Positions 8,297-19,083 of a DNA stretch of 64,000 bases are shown here, in pieces. The notes under the pieces are model-generated. The model was not told the DNA's origin and did no database searches. It saw only the letters and a list, made by a program, of their open reading frames with translations. The DNA comes from an uncultured Lachnospiraceae bacterium (GTDB taxonomy: Bacteria; Bacillota; Clostridia; Lachnospirales; Lachnospiraceae). The stretch covers positions 23,705 through 87,704 of the forward strand of contig CAMNOU010000014.1 in NCBI GenBank assembly GCA_946546945.1, given 5' to 3'. Made by a program: the position numbers and the translations under genes. Positions within the stretch are counted from its first letter, which is position 1. The number at the start of each line of letters is the position of its first letter.

Positions 8297-8311
8297 ACAC
8301 TTGCAAAGTGT
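8297..8311. promoter_or_regulatory. Short inverted repeat upstream of the topoisomerase operon
   Basis: ACACTT and AAGTGT are separated by GCA, just after the ung terminator and 55 bases before the start at 8366. It could be an operator; the protein that would bind it is unknown. Confidence 0.35.
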
Positions 8312-8365
8312 GAAAAATGCAAACAAACGTTTGGATAGATGTTTTTAGTGATAAAGGGAGAGACA

Positions 8366-10288
8366 ATGGCGAAGAAAGTAACGTATGATGCGGGCAGTAT
8401 ATCTGTCCTAGAGGGGCTGGAGGCAGTGCGTAAGCGTCCCGGCATGTATATCGGAAGTGTATCGCGCAAGGGACTGAATCATTTGATCTATGAGATCGTC
8501 GACAATTCGGTGGATGAGCACCTGGCCGGAGCCTGTGATACGATCCGCGTGACACTGGAGGCGGACGGATCCTGCACGGTGGCGGATAACGGACGCGGGA
8601 TTCCGGTCGGCATGCATGAAAAGGGGGTCCCGGCAGCGCGGCTTGTCTTCTCGACGCTTCACGCGGGAGGCAAATTTGATGATTCTGTCTATAAGACGAG
8701 CGGTGGTCTGCACGGTGTGGGATCTTCGGTCGTCAATGCTTTGTCGACATATATGGATGTGGAGATCAGCCGTGAGGGAGCGATCCATCACGATCATTAT
8801 GAGCGCGGGATCCCGACGGAAAAGCTCGTGAACGGGCTTTTGCCTGTCATCGGAAAGACGAAGGATACGGGGACAAAAGTCAATTTTCTGCCGGATCCGA
8901 CGATCTTTGAGAAAACCAGATTTAAAGAAGATGAGATCAAAAGCCGGCTCCATGAGACCGCTTATCTGAATCCGGGGCTGACCATCCTTTATGATGATCT
9001 GCGCGGTGAGGAACCGGAGCATATCGAATATCATGAGGAGGAGGGACTCGTCGGATTCGTAAAGGAGATCAACAAAAAGTCGGAGGTCCTTCATGACCCT
9101 GTCTATTACTGCGGGGAGTGCGAGGGAATCGCTGTGGAGGCGGCTTTTCAGTATACCGGAGAGTTTCATGAGAACATTCTCGGATTCTGCAACAATATAT
9201 ACAATGCGGAAGGGGGAACACACATCACCGGCTTCAAGACTGCGCTCACGACCGTGATGAATCAGTACGCGCGTCAGATCGGCATCCTGAAGGAAAAGGA
9301 TGCGAATTTTACTGGCGCAGATGTGCGCAACGGCATGACCGCAGTCATATCGATCAAACATCCTGCTCCCCGTTTTGAGGGACAGACCAAGACAAAGCTG
9401 GACAATCAGGATGCCGCGAAGGTGACGGCAAAGGTGACCTCGGAGGAGATCCAGCTGTTTTTTGATAAGAATCTGGATACACTGAAGACGGTTCTTTCCT
9501 GTGCCGAGAAAGCGGCGAAGATTCGAAAAACAGAAGAAAAGGCCAAAACAAATCTTCTGACCAGGCAGAAGTTTTCGTTTGACTCAAACGGGAAACTGGC
9601 CAATTGCGAGAGCCGGGACGCATCGAAATGTGAGATCTTCATTGTGGAGGGAGATTCTGCGGGCGGATCTGCCAAGATGGCCCGCAACCGTATGTATCAG
9701 GCCATCATGCCGATCCGCGGAAAAATTCTGAATGTGGAAAAGGCAAGTATTGACAAAGTTCTCGCCAACGCGGAGATCAAGACGATGATCAATGCTTTCG
9801 GATGCGGCTTTTCCGAAGGATACGGAAACGATTTTGATATCAAAAAGCTGAGGTATGACAAGATTATCATTATGGCGGATGCCGATGTGGACGGGGCCCA
9901 TATCGCGACCCTGCTTCTGACTCTGTTTTACCGGTTTATGCCGGAGCTTATTTTTGAGGGACACGTCTATCTGGCCATGCCCCCTCTTTATAAAGTCCTT
10001 CCCGCAAAAGGCGAGGAGGAGTACCTGTATGATGACGATGCTCTGGAACATTATCGGAGTACGCACAAGGGCAGCTTTACCCTGCAGCGCTATAAGGGAC
10101 TCGGGGAGATGGACGCGGAGCAGCTTTGGGAGACGACACTGGATCCGGAGCGGCGTATTCTGAAGAGAGTCGAGATCGAGGACGGAAGAATGGCATCCAG
10201 TGTGACAGAGATGCTGATGGGTACGGATGTTCCTCCCAGAAAAGCATTTATTTATGATCATGCGAACGAAGCGGAGCTGGATGTGTAA
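8366..10288 (+). CDS. Type IIA DNA topoisomerase B subunit (second gyrase / topoisomerase IV, GyrB/ParE-like)
   Basis: A 640-residue ATPase subunit. The GHKL ATPase domain has EIVDNSVDEH (catalytic Glu and Asn), NGRGIPV and GGLHGVGSSVVNALS; the TOPRIM domain has EGDSAGGSA and DADVDGAH; the tail QRYKGLGEM is standard. The quinolone-region residues equivalent to E. coli GyrB D426 and K447 are Asp and Arg. I start at ATG 8366 (MAKKVTYD) after GGGAGAGAC rather than at the ATG at 8339. The A subunit gene follows 93 bases downstream. Its position away from dnaA/recF suggests a second topoisomerase pair, but whether it acts as gyrase or topoisomerase IV is not settled by sequence. Confidence 0.88.
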   Translation: MAKKVTYDAGSISVLEGLEAVRKRPGMYIGSVSRKGLNHLIYEIVDNSVDEHLAGACDTIRVTLEADGSCTVADNGRGIPVGMHEKGVPAARLVFSTLHAGGKFDDSVYKTSGGLHGVGSSVVNALSTYMDVEISREGAIHHDHYERGIPTEKLVNGLLPVIGKTKDTGTKVNFLPDPTIFEKTRFKEDEIKSRLHETAYLNPGLTILYDDLRGEEPEHIEYHEEEGLVGFVKEINKKSEVLHDPVYYCGECEGIAVEAAFQYTGEFHENILGFCNNIYNAEGGTHITGFKTALTTVMNQYARQIGILKEKDANFTGADVRNGMTAVISIKHPAPRFEGQTKTKLDNQDAAKVTAKVTSEEIQLFFDKNLDTLKTVLSCAEKAAKIRKTEEKAKTNLLTRQKFSFDSNGKLANCESRDASKCEIFIVEGDSAGGSAKMARNRMYQAIMPIRGKILNVEKASIDKVLANAEIKTMINAFGCGFSEGYGNDFDIKKLRYDKIIIMADADVDGAHIATLLLTLFYRFMPELIFEGHVYLAMPPLYKVLPAKGEEEYLYDDDALEHYRSTHKGSFTLQRYKGLGEMDAEQLWETTLDPERRILKRVEIEDGRMASSVTEMLMGTDVPPRKAFIYDHANEAELDV

Positions 10289-10381
10289 GAGGACACCGCC
10301 GGAGGCAGGCTTTTTCAGGCGGCGAGACTTAAATCCGGATGAGAACAGATAGAAAAAGAAGAAGCAATAAGAGGGATAATT

Positions 10382-12622
10382 ATGACCAATTCAGGTGAGC
10401 AGATCCTCCGTACCGAATACTCGGAGATCATGCAGAAATCATATATAGACTATGCGATGAGCGTCATTGTGGCCAGAGCACTGCCCGATGTCAGGGACGG
10501 TCTCAAGCCGGTCCAGCGGCGAACGCTCTATGACATGTATGAGCTGGGCATCCGTTATGACCGGCCATACAGAAAAAGCGCCCGTATTGTCGGCGATACC
10601 ATGGGTAAATATCATCCGCACGGAGACAGTTCCATCTACGGAGCACTGGTAGTCATGGCGCAGGATTTTAAATACGGACTCCCGCTGGTGGACGGCCACG
10701 GCAATTTCGGTTCCATCGAAGGAGATGGCGCGGCAGCGATGCGTTACACGGAGGCGCGTCTGCAGAAAATCACACAGGAAGCATATCTGGGAGATCTGGA
10801 TAAAGATGTCGTGGATTTCGTGCCGAATTTTGACGCAACGGAGAAGGAACCGTCTGTCCTGCCCGTGCGCATCCCCAATATTCTGGTCAACGGGGCAGAG
10901 GGAATTGCTGTCGGAATGGCGACGAGTATTCCGCCGCATAATCTCGGAGAAGTGATTGACGGCGTGATCGCATATATGAAAAATCCGGATATCACGACGG
11001 AAGAAATGATGCAGATCATACCGGGACCGGATTTTCCTACCGGCGGTATTGTGATCAACAAGGATGAACTGTTAAATATCTATGAGACCGGAAGCGGCAA
11101 GATCAAAATGCGGGGGAAGGTGGAAATCGAGAGTGTAAAAGGCGGCAGGGAGAGAATCGTGATCACACAGATTCCCTATACCATGATCGGTGCGAACATC
11201 GGAAAGTTCCTGAATGATGTTTACAGTCTCGTGGAGACCAAAAAGACCACAGATATCACGGATATTTCCAATCAGTCCTCCAAAGAGGGCATCCGCATCG
11301 TGATCGAACTGAAAAAGGGAGCGGACGCGGAAAATATCTGCAATCTTCTGTATAAAAAAACCAGACTGGAGGATACCTTCGGGGTGAATATGCTTGCGGT
11401 TGCGCAGGGCAGGCCGGAAACGATGGGCATTGTGAAGATCATACGGCACAATGTGCAGTTCCAGTTCGAGCTTGCGACCCGCAAGTACACAACCCTTCTG
11501 AACAAAGAGCGGGAGAAGCAGGAAGTACAGGAGGGACTGATTAAAGCATACGATGTCATTGACCTGATCATAGAGATTTTGCGGGGCAGCAAAAGCAGGG
11601 AGCAGGTAAAGAAGTGCCTTGTCCACGGAGAAACGAAGGGGATCCGATTCAAGTCCCGGTCCTCGGAGAAGACGGCATCCATGCTCCGTTTTACAGAACG
11701 TCAGGCAAACGCCATTCTGGATATGCGGCTGTACCGTCTGATCGGTCTGGAGATTGAAGCTCTCATCCGGGAACATGACGAGACGATGTACAATATTGAA
11801 GTCTATGAGCGTATTCTCGGGAGCCGTGCCCAGATGGCAAAAGTGCTGATGAAGGAACTGAAGGAGCTGAAAAAAGAATTTTCCGTGCCGAGAAAGACCG
11901 TGATCGAGAATGCGGCTGCGGCAGTTTATGAGGAAAAAGCTCCGGAAGTGATTCCAGTTGTCTTTATGATGGACCGGTTCGGCTATGTGAAGTCGGTTGA
12001 TACGGCGGTCTATGAGAGAAATAAGGAAGCGGCGGACAGCGAGAACCGGCAGATCATATCCTGTATGAGTGATGACAGAATCTGTGTATTTACCAATACG
12101 GGGCAGATGCATTTGCTGAAAATGACGGATGTCCCATTCGGAAAGTTCCGGGACAAAGGGATCCCGATCGATAATATCTGCAATTATTCCAGCAGCGCGG
12201 AGGATATTATATCGGTCTTCCGCCTTGCAGATCTGACAGGCAGGAAGATGCTGTTTGTCACAAAAGCAGCCATGATCAAGCTGGTAGAGGGAGCGGAATT
12301 TGATGTGGCAAAGCGCACGACAGCCGCGACCAGACTCGCGGACGGAGATGAAATCCTGTGCGCAGGGATCGTGCAGCAGGAGGATACACTGGTCATGCAG
12401 TCGGAGAAAAATTATTTTCTGCGCATCGCCGCTGCAGATATTCCGGAAAAGAAAAAAGGAGCGATCGGAGTGCGCGGCATGCGGCTTTCGAAGGAAGAGC
12501 GGCTGGCCGGCGCATGGATCCTGAACGGTGAGAATAATCCTGTGACAGAAGTACAGGGAAAAGAAGTGGTCCTCAACAGGCTCCGGATCGGGAACCGCGA
12601 TACCAAAGGGGTAAAACGCTAG
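10382..12622 (+). CDS. Type IIA DNA topoisomerase A subunit (second gyrase / topoisomerase IV, GyrA/ParC-like)
   Basis: A 746-residue DNA breakage-reunion subunit. The active-site tyrosine is Y122 in AAMRYTEARL, the same number as in E. coli GyrA. The helix with HPHGDSSIYG gives S83 and G87 at the two main quinolone positions. The C-terminal beta-pinwheel is shorter than in most GyrA, and the expected first-blade GyrA box (QRRGGRG-like) is replaced by a degenerate KRTTAATRL, which argues for a decatenating, ParC-like role rather than supercoiling. The protein forms an A2B2 complex with the upstream B subunit. It ends six bases from the convergent azlD gene, with no clear terminator between them. 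Confidence 0.87.
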   Translation: MTNSGEQILRTEYSEIMQKSYIDYAMSVIVARALPDVRDGLKPVQRRTLYDMYELGIRYDRPYRKSARIVGDTMGKYHPHGDSSIYGALVVMAQDFKYGLPLVDGHGNFGSIEGDGAAAMRYTEARLQKITQEAYLGDLDKDVVDFVPNFDATEKEPSVLPVRIPNILVNGAEGIAVGMATSIPPHNLGEVIDGVIAYMKNPDITTEEMMQIIPGPDFPTGGIVINKDELLNIYETGSGKIKMRGKVEIESVKGGRERIVITQIPYTMIGANIGKFLNDVYSLVETKKTTDITDISNQSSKEGIRIVIELKKGADAENICNLLYKKTRLEDTFGVNMLAVAQGRPETMGIVKIIRHNVQFQFELATRKYTTLLNKEREKQEVQEGLIKAYDVIDLIIEILRGSKSREQVKKCLVHGETKGIRFKSRSSEKTASMLRFTERQANAILDMRLYRLIGLEIEALIREHDETMYNIEVYERILGSRAQMAKVLMKELKELKKEFSVPRKTVIENAAAAVYEEKAPEVIPVVFMMDRFGYVKSVDTAVYERNKEAADSENRQIISCMSDDRICVFTNTGQMHLLKMTDVPFGKFRDKGIPIDNICNYSSSAEDIISVFRLADLTGRKMLFVTKAAMIKLVEGAEFDVAKRTTAATRLADGDEILCAGIVQQEDTLVMQSEKNYFLRIAAADIPEKKKGAIGVRGMRLSKEERLAGAWILNGENNPVTEVQGKEVVLNRLRIGNRDTKGVKR

Positions 12623-12628
12623 CGGCCG

Positions 12629-12937
12629 TCAGTGAAGGAGCAGTTCCAGAACAAAGACGACGACACAGGAGATGACCGCGACCTGAAACAGGCTTCTGCC
12701 GAACCATGCCAGAAGAATCCCGACGATCAGTGCTGCCAGACCGGCCAGAGGATTCTTCGTGGCATCCAGGATTGCCGGGAAGGTCATGACAGACAGCGTG
12801 ACATAGGGGATATAGTAAAGGAAGGAACGTATGGTTCTGTTTTTGATTTCTCTGCGGATCAGGGTCAGCGGCAGTACACGGATCAGGTAGGTGACGCCGG
12901 CCATGACCAGCAGATAAATATAGATATTATGATTCAT
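12629..12937 (-). CDS. azlD: AzlD-family branched-chain amino acid export subunit
   Basis: A 102-residue, almost entirely hydrophobic protein with four predicted membrane segments and the AzlD hallmark TYLIRVLPLTLIRREIKNR near the N-terminus. AzlD is the small partner of AzlC in export of branched-chain amino acids (or analogues such as azaleucine). Its start overlaps the end of azlC by 11 bases, so the two are coupled. Confidence 0.85.
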   Translation of the reverse strand: MNHNIYIYLLVMAGVTYLIRVLPLTLIRREIKNRTIRSFLYYIPYVTLSVMTFPAILDATKNPLAGLAALIVGILLAWFGRSLFQVAVISCVVVFVLELLLH

Positions 12938-13664
12938 GGGGCGATTCCTCCTTTACGGGGAAAAGCAAGGCTGCGATTCCCGAGATGATAACAGTCAGGA
13001 TAATGGTCTTCACACCGGATGAGACGGATGCGAAGACGGCAAGGCGTGAGAAGATAAAGCTGGCTGCCATAGATACGATGATCAGCATGGCTATGATTTT
13101 ATCCTTCCGGGCCGGCGGAATGATAATGGCGATGAACATCCCGTAGAGAGCAACGCTTAAAGCGCTGACCACATTCGCCGGCAGAATATTTCCCATAACA
13201 ACGCCCAGAAATGTCCCGCCGGACCAGCCCGGTATAGCAACGGTCATCATGCCGTAATTGTAAAACGGATTGAGCTTGCCGGGGACGGAAACGGAGACTC
13301 CGAAAATCTCATCAGTCACATCAAATCCGACCAGCAGCCGGTGGAGCAGACCGGTTTCCGGAGAAAACTTCTGGCTCAGGGAACAGGACATCAGCAGATA
13401 CCGGGCATTGGCAATCAGTTCCATGACGGCCATTTCCAGGTAAGTTCCCTGCGCCGCAATGACTGTAAAGCCGGCATACTGTCCGGCGGAAGCGTTGACC
13501 GTCATGCTGGCCAGCGCAGCCTGCCAGGCTGTCATGCCTGCATTTCTGGCGATGATGCCCAGCGTGAATGAAACGGCAAAATAGCCGAGACAGATCGGCA
13601 TGCCGTTTTTGATTCCAAGTTTATAATAGGATCTGTTTTCTGATTTCTTTGAATTCATCTGCAT
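12927..13664 (-). CDS. azlC: AzlC-family branched-chain amino acid permease
   Basis: A 245-residue membrane protein with multiple hydrophobic helices and the family pattern NGMPICLGYFAVSFTLGIIA, MTVNASAGQYAG and ELIANARYLLMS. AzlC with AzlD exports branched-chain amino acids across the cytoplasmic membrane. Starts at 13664 or 13658 are both possible (MQMNSKK or MNSKK); neither has a strong ribosome site. Transcription diverges from the pyrophosphatase gene, and the shared 224-base gap holds promoters for both directions. Confidence 0.87.
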   Translation of the reverse strand: MQMNSKKSENRSYYKLGIKNGMPICLGYFAVSFTLGIIARNAGMTAWQAALASMTVNASAGQYAGFTVIAAQGTYLEMAVMELIANARYLLMSCSLSQKFSPETGLLHRLLVGFDVTDEIFGVSVSVPGKLNPFYNYGMMTVAIPGWSGGTFLGVVMGNILPANVVSALSVALYGMFIAIIIPPARKDKIIAMLIIVSMAASFIFSRLAVFASVSSGVKTIILTVIISGIAALLFPVKEESPHES

Positions 13665-13808
13665 CTTTGCGGTCCCGGCGAAAAAGAATCCTTCTGCCGG
13701 AAACGTCCTTTGGCTGTGTATTTGCTGTAAACGTTGTATAGTTTAACACCTTATGGCTGTTTCGTCCATAATAAAAACAAAGATATCTTGTCAAGAATTT
13801 AACGATTG

Positions 13809-13838
13809 TTGACACGTTGATTTGCCTTATGTTACCAT
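13809..13838 (+). promoter_or_regulatory. Candidate promoter of the pyrophosphatase gene
   Basis: A perfect TTGACA at 13809-13814 and TACCAT at 13833-13838, 18 bases apart, about 50 bases before the start at 13889. Confidence 0.55.
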
Positions 13839-13888
13839 AACGGTTAGTATTTATGTATACAAAAGTTATTTGAAGGGAGAGTTTTGAA

Positions 13889-15883
13889 ATGGTAACGTGG
13901 TATTTTATCATTCCAATCATCGGCATCATAGCGCTGCTTGTTGCCGCAGGATTAGCTGTCAATGTCAAGAAACAGCCGGAAGGAACAGACCGGATGAAAG
14001 AAATTGCGGCAGCGATCCATGAGGGTGCTCAGGCATTTCTGTTCTCAGAATACAAGATCCTGATCATCTTTATCGTTGTAGTTTTTGTCGCAGTAGGGTT
14101 TGCGATCGGATGGCCGACAGCTATTTGTTTCGCGATCGGAGCATTTTTCTCCATCCTGGCAGGTTATTTCGGGATGAGCGTTGCGACAAGAGCAAATGTC
14201 CGTACAGCCAATGCGGCTAAGGAAAAAGGCATGTCCGCTGCTTTACCGATCGCATTCCGCGGCGGTGCAGTTATGGGACTGGCAGTTGTTGGACTTGGAC
14301 TTCTCGGAGTAAGCCTGATCTATCTGGTGACCGGTAATTCCGAGATTTTATTCGGATTCAGCCTGGGTGCGTCTTCCGTAGCTCTGTTCGCCCGTGTGGG
14401 CGGCGGTATCTATACCAAAGCTGCTGATGTAGGCGCAGACCTTGTTGGTAAGGTAGAGGCCGGAATTCCGGAGGATGATCCCCGTAACCCTGCTGTTATC
14501 GCTGATAATGTAGGAGACAATGTTGGTGACGTTGCCGGTATGGGCGCCGATTTGTTTGAATCTTATGTAGGATCCATCATTTCCGCAATCACTCTGGGAC
14601 TGATTGCTTATGCCAATGCGGAGAATCCTCTTTGCGGAGCGATCTATCCGCTGCTGATCGCAGCTGTTGGTATTATCGCTTCTGTCATCAGTGTATTCCT
14701 TGTACGCGGAAAAGAAGGTTCCGATCCGCACAAGGCTCTGAAGCTTGGTGAGAATATTGCAAACATTATTACCGTTGTCGTAGCGATCATCCTCTGCAAA
14801 CCGCTCCTCGGATCTTTCCTTCCGTGCGGAGCGATCATTGCCGGTCTGATCGTCGGCGTTCTGATCGGTAATATCACAGAGCGCTATACATCTGACAAAT
14901 TCAAACATGTGCAGAAGATTGCAGAGCAGTCTGAGACAGGTTCCGCTACGAACATCATCAGCGGACTTGCCGTTGGTATGCATTCCTGTACGATCCCGAT
15001 CATCCTGATCGCGATTGGCATCTTTGTTTCTTACAGATTCGCAGGCGTATACGGTATCGCTCTTGCAGCGGTCGGTATGCTTGCTACGACCGGAAGTACA
15101 GTTGCAGTCGATGCTTACGGCCCGATTGCAGACAATGCAGGCGGTATTGCCGAAATGTCCGGTCTGGATGAGAGCGTTCGTGACATTACAGACTCTCTGG
15201 ATTCCGTAGGTAATACGACAGCTGCGATCGGTAAAGGTTTCGCGATTGGTTCCGCTGCGCTGACAGCTCTTGCACTGTTCGTATCTTATGCGCAAGCCGT
15301 AAAGTTAAGCGCGATCGATCTTCTTGTTCCGACAGTTATCGTAGGCCTTCTGATTGGCGCGATGCTTCCTTTCCTGTTCTCCGCGATCACCATGGAGGCA
15401 GTTTCCAAGGCAGCATACAAGATGATTGAGGAAGTACGCCGTCAGTTCAAGGCAGATCCCGGCATCCTTAAGGGAACCAGCAAGCCGGATTACAAGACCT
15501 GCGTCGGTATTTCCACACAGGCATCCTTAAAAGAGATGATTGTTCCCGGTATCGTTGCGATCGTTGTTCCGATTATCGTCGGTATCGTTTTAGGACCGGA
15601 GGCTCTGGGCGGACTGCTCGCAGGAGCCCTTGTTACGGGTGTTATGATGGCTATTTTCATGGCAAACGCAGGCGGTGCCTGGGATAACGCAAAGAAATAC
15701 ATTGAGGGAGGCCATCACGGCGGAAAAGGAAGCGAACCGCACAAGGCGGCTGTTGTAGGTGATACGGTCGGTGATCCGTTCAAGGATACATCAGGCCCTT
15801 CCATCAACATCCTGATCAAGCTGATGACGATTGTTTCTCTGGTATTTGCACCGATCTTCCTCGCAATTGGAGGACTTCTGTAG
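13889..15883 (+). CDS. hppA: Membrane-bound ion-translocating pyrophosphatase, K+-dependent type
   Basis: A 664-residue polytopic protein (about 16 membrane helices) that hydrolyses pyrophosphate and pumps Na+ and/or H+ outward. The catalytic block near residues 170-225 has [15 protein letters not shown], the [15 protein letters not shown] segment and DNVGDNVGD; a second acidic block, [14 protein letters not shown], is near the C-terminus. At about residue 441 the motif reads GNTTAA; alanine here is typical of K+-dependent enzymes, whereas K+-independent proton pumps have lysine (GNTTKA). K+-dependent bacterial forms often pump Na+; that ion choice is inferred. The gene stands alone between its own promoter and terminator. 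Confidence 0.95.
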   Translation: MVTWYFIIPIIGIIALLVAAGLAVNVKKQPEGTDRMKEIAAAIHEGAQAFLFSEYKILIIFIVVVFVAVGFAIGWPTAICFAIGAFFSILAGYFGMSVATRANVRTANAAKEKGMSAALPIAFRGGAVMGLAVVGLGLLGVSLIYLVTGNSEILFGFSLGASSVALFARVGGGIYTKAADVGADLVGKVEAGIPEDDPRNPAVIADNVGDNVGDVAGMGADLFESYVGSIISAITLGLIAYANAENPLCGAIYPLLIAAVGIIASVISVFLVRGKEGSDPHKALKLGENIANIITVVVAIILCKPLLGSFLPCGAIIAGLIVGVLIGNITERYTSDKFKHVQKIAEQSETGSATNIISGLAVGMHSCTIPIILIAIGIFVSYRFAGVYGIALAAVGMLATTGSTVAVDAYGPIADNAGGIAEMSGLDESVRDITDSLDSVGNTTAAIGKGFAIGSAALTALALFVSYAQAVKLSAIDLLVPTVIVGLLIGAMLPFLFSAITMEAVSKAAYKMIEEVRRQFKADPGILKGTSKPDYKTCVGISTQASLKEMIVPGIVAIVVPIIVGIVLGPEALGGLLAGALVTGVMMAIFMANAGGAWDNAKKYIEGGHHGGKGSEPHKAAVVGDTVGDPFKDTSGPSINILIKLMTIVSLVFAPIFLAIGGLL

Positions 15884-15898
15884 AAGAGAATCGAAATG

Positions 15899-15929
15899 AA
15901 TGCCATCCGGTGTTGCCGGATGGCATTTT
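15899..15929 (+). terminator. Rho-independent terminator after hppA
   Basis: AATGCCATCCGG and CCGGATGGCATT form a perfect 12-base stem around five bases, followed by TT. Confidence 0.9.
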
Positions 15930-15965
15930 CGTGTTATAGGAAACGCTTGGTTCACCAGGAATTTA

Positions 15966-16006
15966 CGTAACAGTTACGAACTATCAAGTCTCGCTTGCGA
16001 GACTTG
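15966..16006. repeat. Dispersed palindromic repeat, copy 1
   Basis: Two adjacent inverted repeats: CGTAAC-A-GTTACG at 15966-15978, then CAAGTCTCGC-TT-GCGAGACTTG with ten-base perfect arms at 15985-16006. The second palindrome recurs in inverted orientation with two differences at 27023-27044, and its GCGAGACTTGGC-GGAA flank resembles parts of 47566-47598. The downstream ribosome site GGCAAGGAAAAG directly continues from the repeat. Confidence 0.75.
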
Positions 16007-16021
16007 GCAAGGAAAAGAAAG

Positions 16022-16825
16022 ATGGCAGCAGTATTTTTTGATATTGACGGAACTTTATGGGGCACGGATAATAGGATACCGGAAAGTACGAAGACGGCAT
16101 TGCGCCTTCTGAAGCAGGAAGGACATCAGATCTTCATCTGCAGCGGCAGGACAAGAGTGTTTATTCCGCTGAAACAATTGCAGCCTTTTGGCTTTGACGG
16201 GATTTTGAGCGGATGCGGCACACATATCGAGTATCATGGAGAGGAACTTCTCTACAAAAAACTGGATGATGCGCTGGTGAAACGTTCCGTACAGATCTTT
16301 CAGGACTATCATATGATTATGATCCTGGAGGGCAAAGAAAAACTGTATATGGACAGAGAGAGGATCGGAGAGGAACGCTATCAAAGATTCCAGTCCGGAT
16401 TCCTCGCGGGAAAGATTGAACCCGTTTCTTCTTCCGTTTTGCGGAAGCCGGATCCGGCGGCACACCCGGAAGTCAGCAAATGCAGTCTGCTGATCGAGGG
16501 GACCCGGTACCGTGAAGTAATGGAGATTCTGAAAGAGGATTACAGTTTTCTGATTCATGGTCCGGCCGTGATGGAGGCTGTGCCGAAAGGATATTCAAAA
16601 GCAACAGCCATACATGAAATCTGCAGCAGACTGGGGATAGCGAGAGAGGATACGTATGCATTTGGCGACAGTGTCAACGATTTGGAAATGCTTCAGTATG
16701 CCGGATGCGGGATTGCCATGGGGAATGCAAAACCCGAAGTCCGTTCCCGGGCGGATTATGTGACACAGGATTACCGTGAGGACGGCATCTATCATGCGTG
16801 CAGGCATTTTGGCCTGATTGAGTGA
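16022..16825 (+). CDS. HAD-superfamily phosphatase, Cof subfamily
   Basis: A 267-residue Cof-type (class IIB cap) haloacid dehalogenase phosphatase. Motif I is FFDIDGTLWG (D7 and D9), motif II SGRTR, motif III the lysine in PKGYSKATAI, and motif IV FGDSVNDLEML; all are intact. Such enzymes hydrolyse sugar phosphates, flavin mononucleotide or other small phosphoesters; substrate is unknown. The ATG at 16022 follows AAGGAAAAG; upstream in-frame codons lie in the palindromic repeat and are not used. It is probably monocistronic. Confidence 0.86.
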   Translation: MAAVFFDIDGTLWGTDNRIPESTKTALRLLKQEGHQIFICSGRTRVFIPLKQLQPFGFDGILSGCGTHIEYHGEELLYKKLDDALVKRSVQIFQDYHMIMILEGKEKLYMDRERIGEERYQRFQSGFLAGKIEPVSSSVLRKPDPAAHPEVSKCSLLIEGTRYREVMEILKEDYSFLIHGPAVMEAVPKGYSKATAIHEICSRLGIAREDTYAFGDSVNDLEMLQYAGCGIAMGNAKPEVRSRADYVTQDYREDGIYHACRHFGLIE

Positions 16826-16985
16826 TCATGACGCATATTATGCGGGGAACTGCATAAATTATGTTCAGAACAATTTTTTTCTGCTCAAAGACAGGTAAAA
16901 AATGGAAAAGTGAGAAAATGAGAGAAAAAAAGACGATAGGTCAGGAAAACGGAACAAACACCTTGTTCTATCCATATTCAGATAG

Positions 16986-17014
16986 TTGCGAAGAACCGCA
17001 AAAGTGAATATTAT
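16986..17014 (+). promoter_or_regulatory. groESL promoter
   Basis: TTGCGA at 16986-16991 and TATTAT at 17009-17014 with a 17-base spacer. The predicted start point falls just ahead of the CIRCE operator. Confidence 0.65.
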
Positions 17015-17026
17015 ACTAGTCAGTGG

Positions 17027-17053
17027 TTAGCACTCGATAGAAATGAGTGCTAA
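17027..17053. promoter_or_regulatory. CIRCE operator (HrcA site) of groESL
   Basis: A perfect CIRCE element: TTAGCACTC at 17027-17035, nine-base spacer, GAGTGCTAA at 17045-17053. HrcA repressor binds this sequence and releases it on heat or protein stress. Confidence 0.97.
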
Positions 17054-17095
17054 CAGGGAATATAAGAGCAGTTGAATTTAAAGGAGGATTCCATC

Positions 17096-17380
17096 ATGAA
17101 ATTAGTACCATTGAGCGACAGGGTAGTATTAAAACAGTTAGAAGCAGAGGAGACCACAAAATCCGGTATTATTTTAACGAGTTCTGCACAGGAGAAGCCG
17201 CAGGAAGCTGAGGTAATCGCAGTCGGACCCGGCGGAATGGTTGACGGAAAAGAAGTTGTTATGCAGGTAAAAGTTGGAGATAAAGTTATTTATTCCAAGT
17301 ATGCCGGAAACGAAGTGAAATTAGACGGTGAAGAGTATATCATCGTAAGACAGAACGATATTCTCGCAATCGTTGAGTAA
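17096..17380 (+). CDS. groES: Co-chaperonin GroES
   Basis: A 94-residue protein with the GroES start MKLVPLSDRVVLKQ, the mobile loop with KSGIILTSSAQEKPQ, and the typical VIYSKYAGNEVKLDGEEY region. It caps GroEL during ATP-driven folding in the cytoplasm. The ATG at 17096 follows AAAGGAGG; an in-frame upstream codon at 17072 precedes that ribosome site and is not used. It is co-transcribed with groEL under CIRCE control. Confidence 0.97.
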   Translation: MKLVPLSDRVVLKQLEAEETTKSGIILTSSAQEKPQEAEVIAVGPGGMVDGKEVVMQVKVGDKVIYSKYAGNEVKLDGEEYIIVRQNDILAIVE

Positions 17381-17403
17381 GACAGAAAGAAATCTGTCGA
17401 TAG

Positions 17404-19056
<1,653 letters not shown>

Positions 19057-19083
19057 GCGTTAAAAAACTACGGCGCACGATAA

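Noticed and set aside
8339..8365. Upstream ATG start for the topoisomerase B subunit
   Set aside because: The extension (MFLVIKGET) is not typical of the family and the best ribosome site lies inside it, just before the ATG at 8366.
14348..15295. A 315-residue open frame opposite the pyrophosphatase gene
   Set aside because: Composition is rich in Arg, Asp and Ser without any domain; the opposite strand encodes a conserved membrane enzyme.
16826..16985. Terminator or small RNA between the HAD gene and groES
   Set aside because: A short GCATA/TATGC hairpin is present but lacks a T-run at the proper distance; nothing else is convincing.
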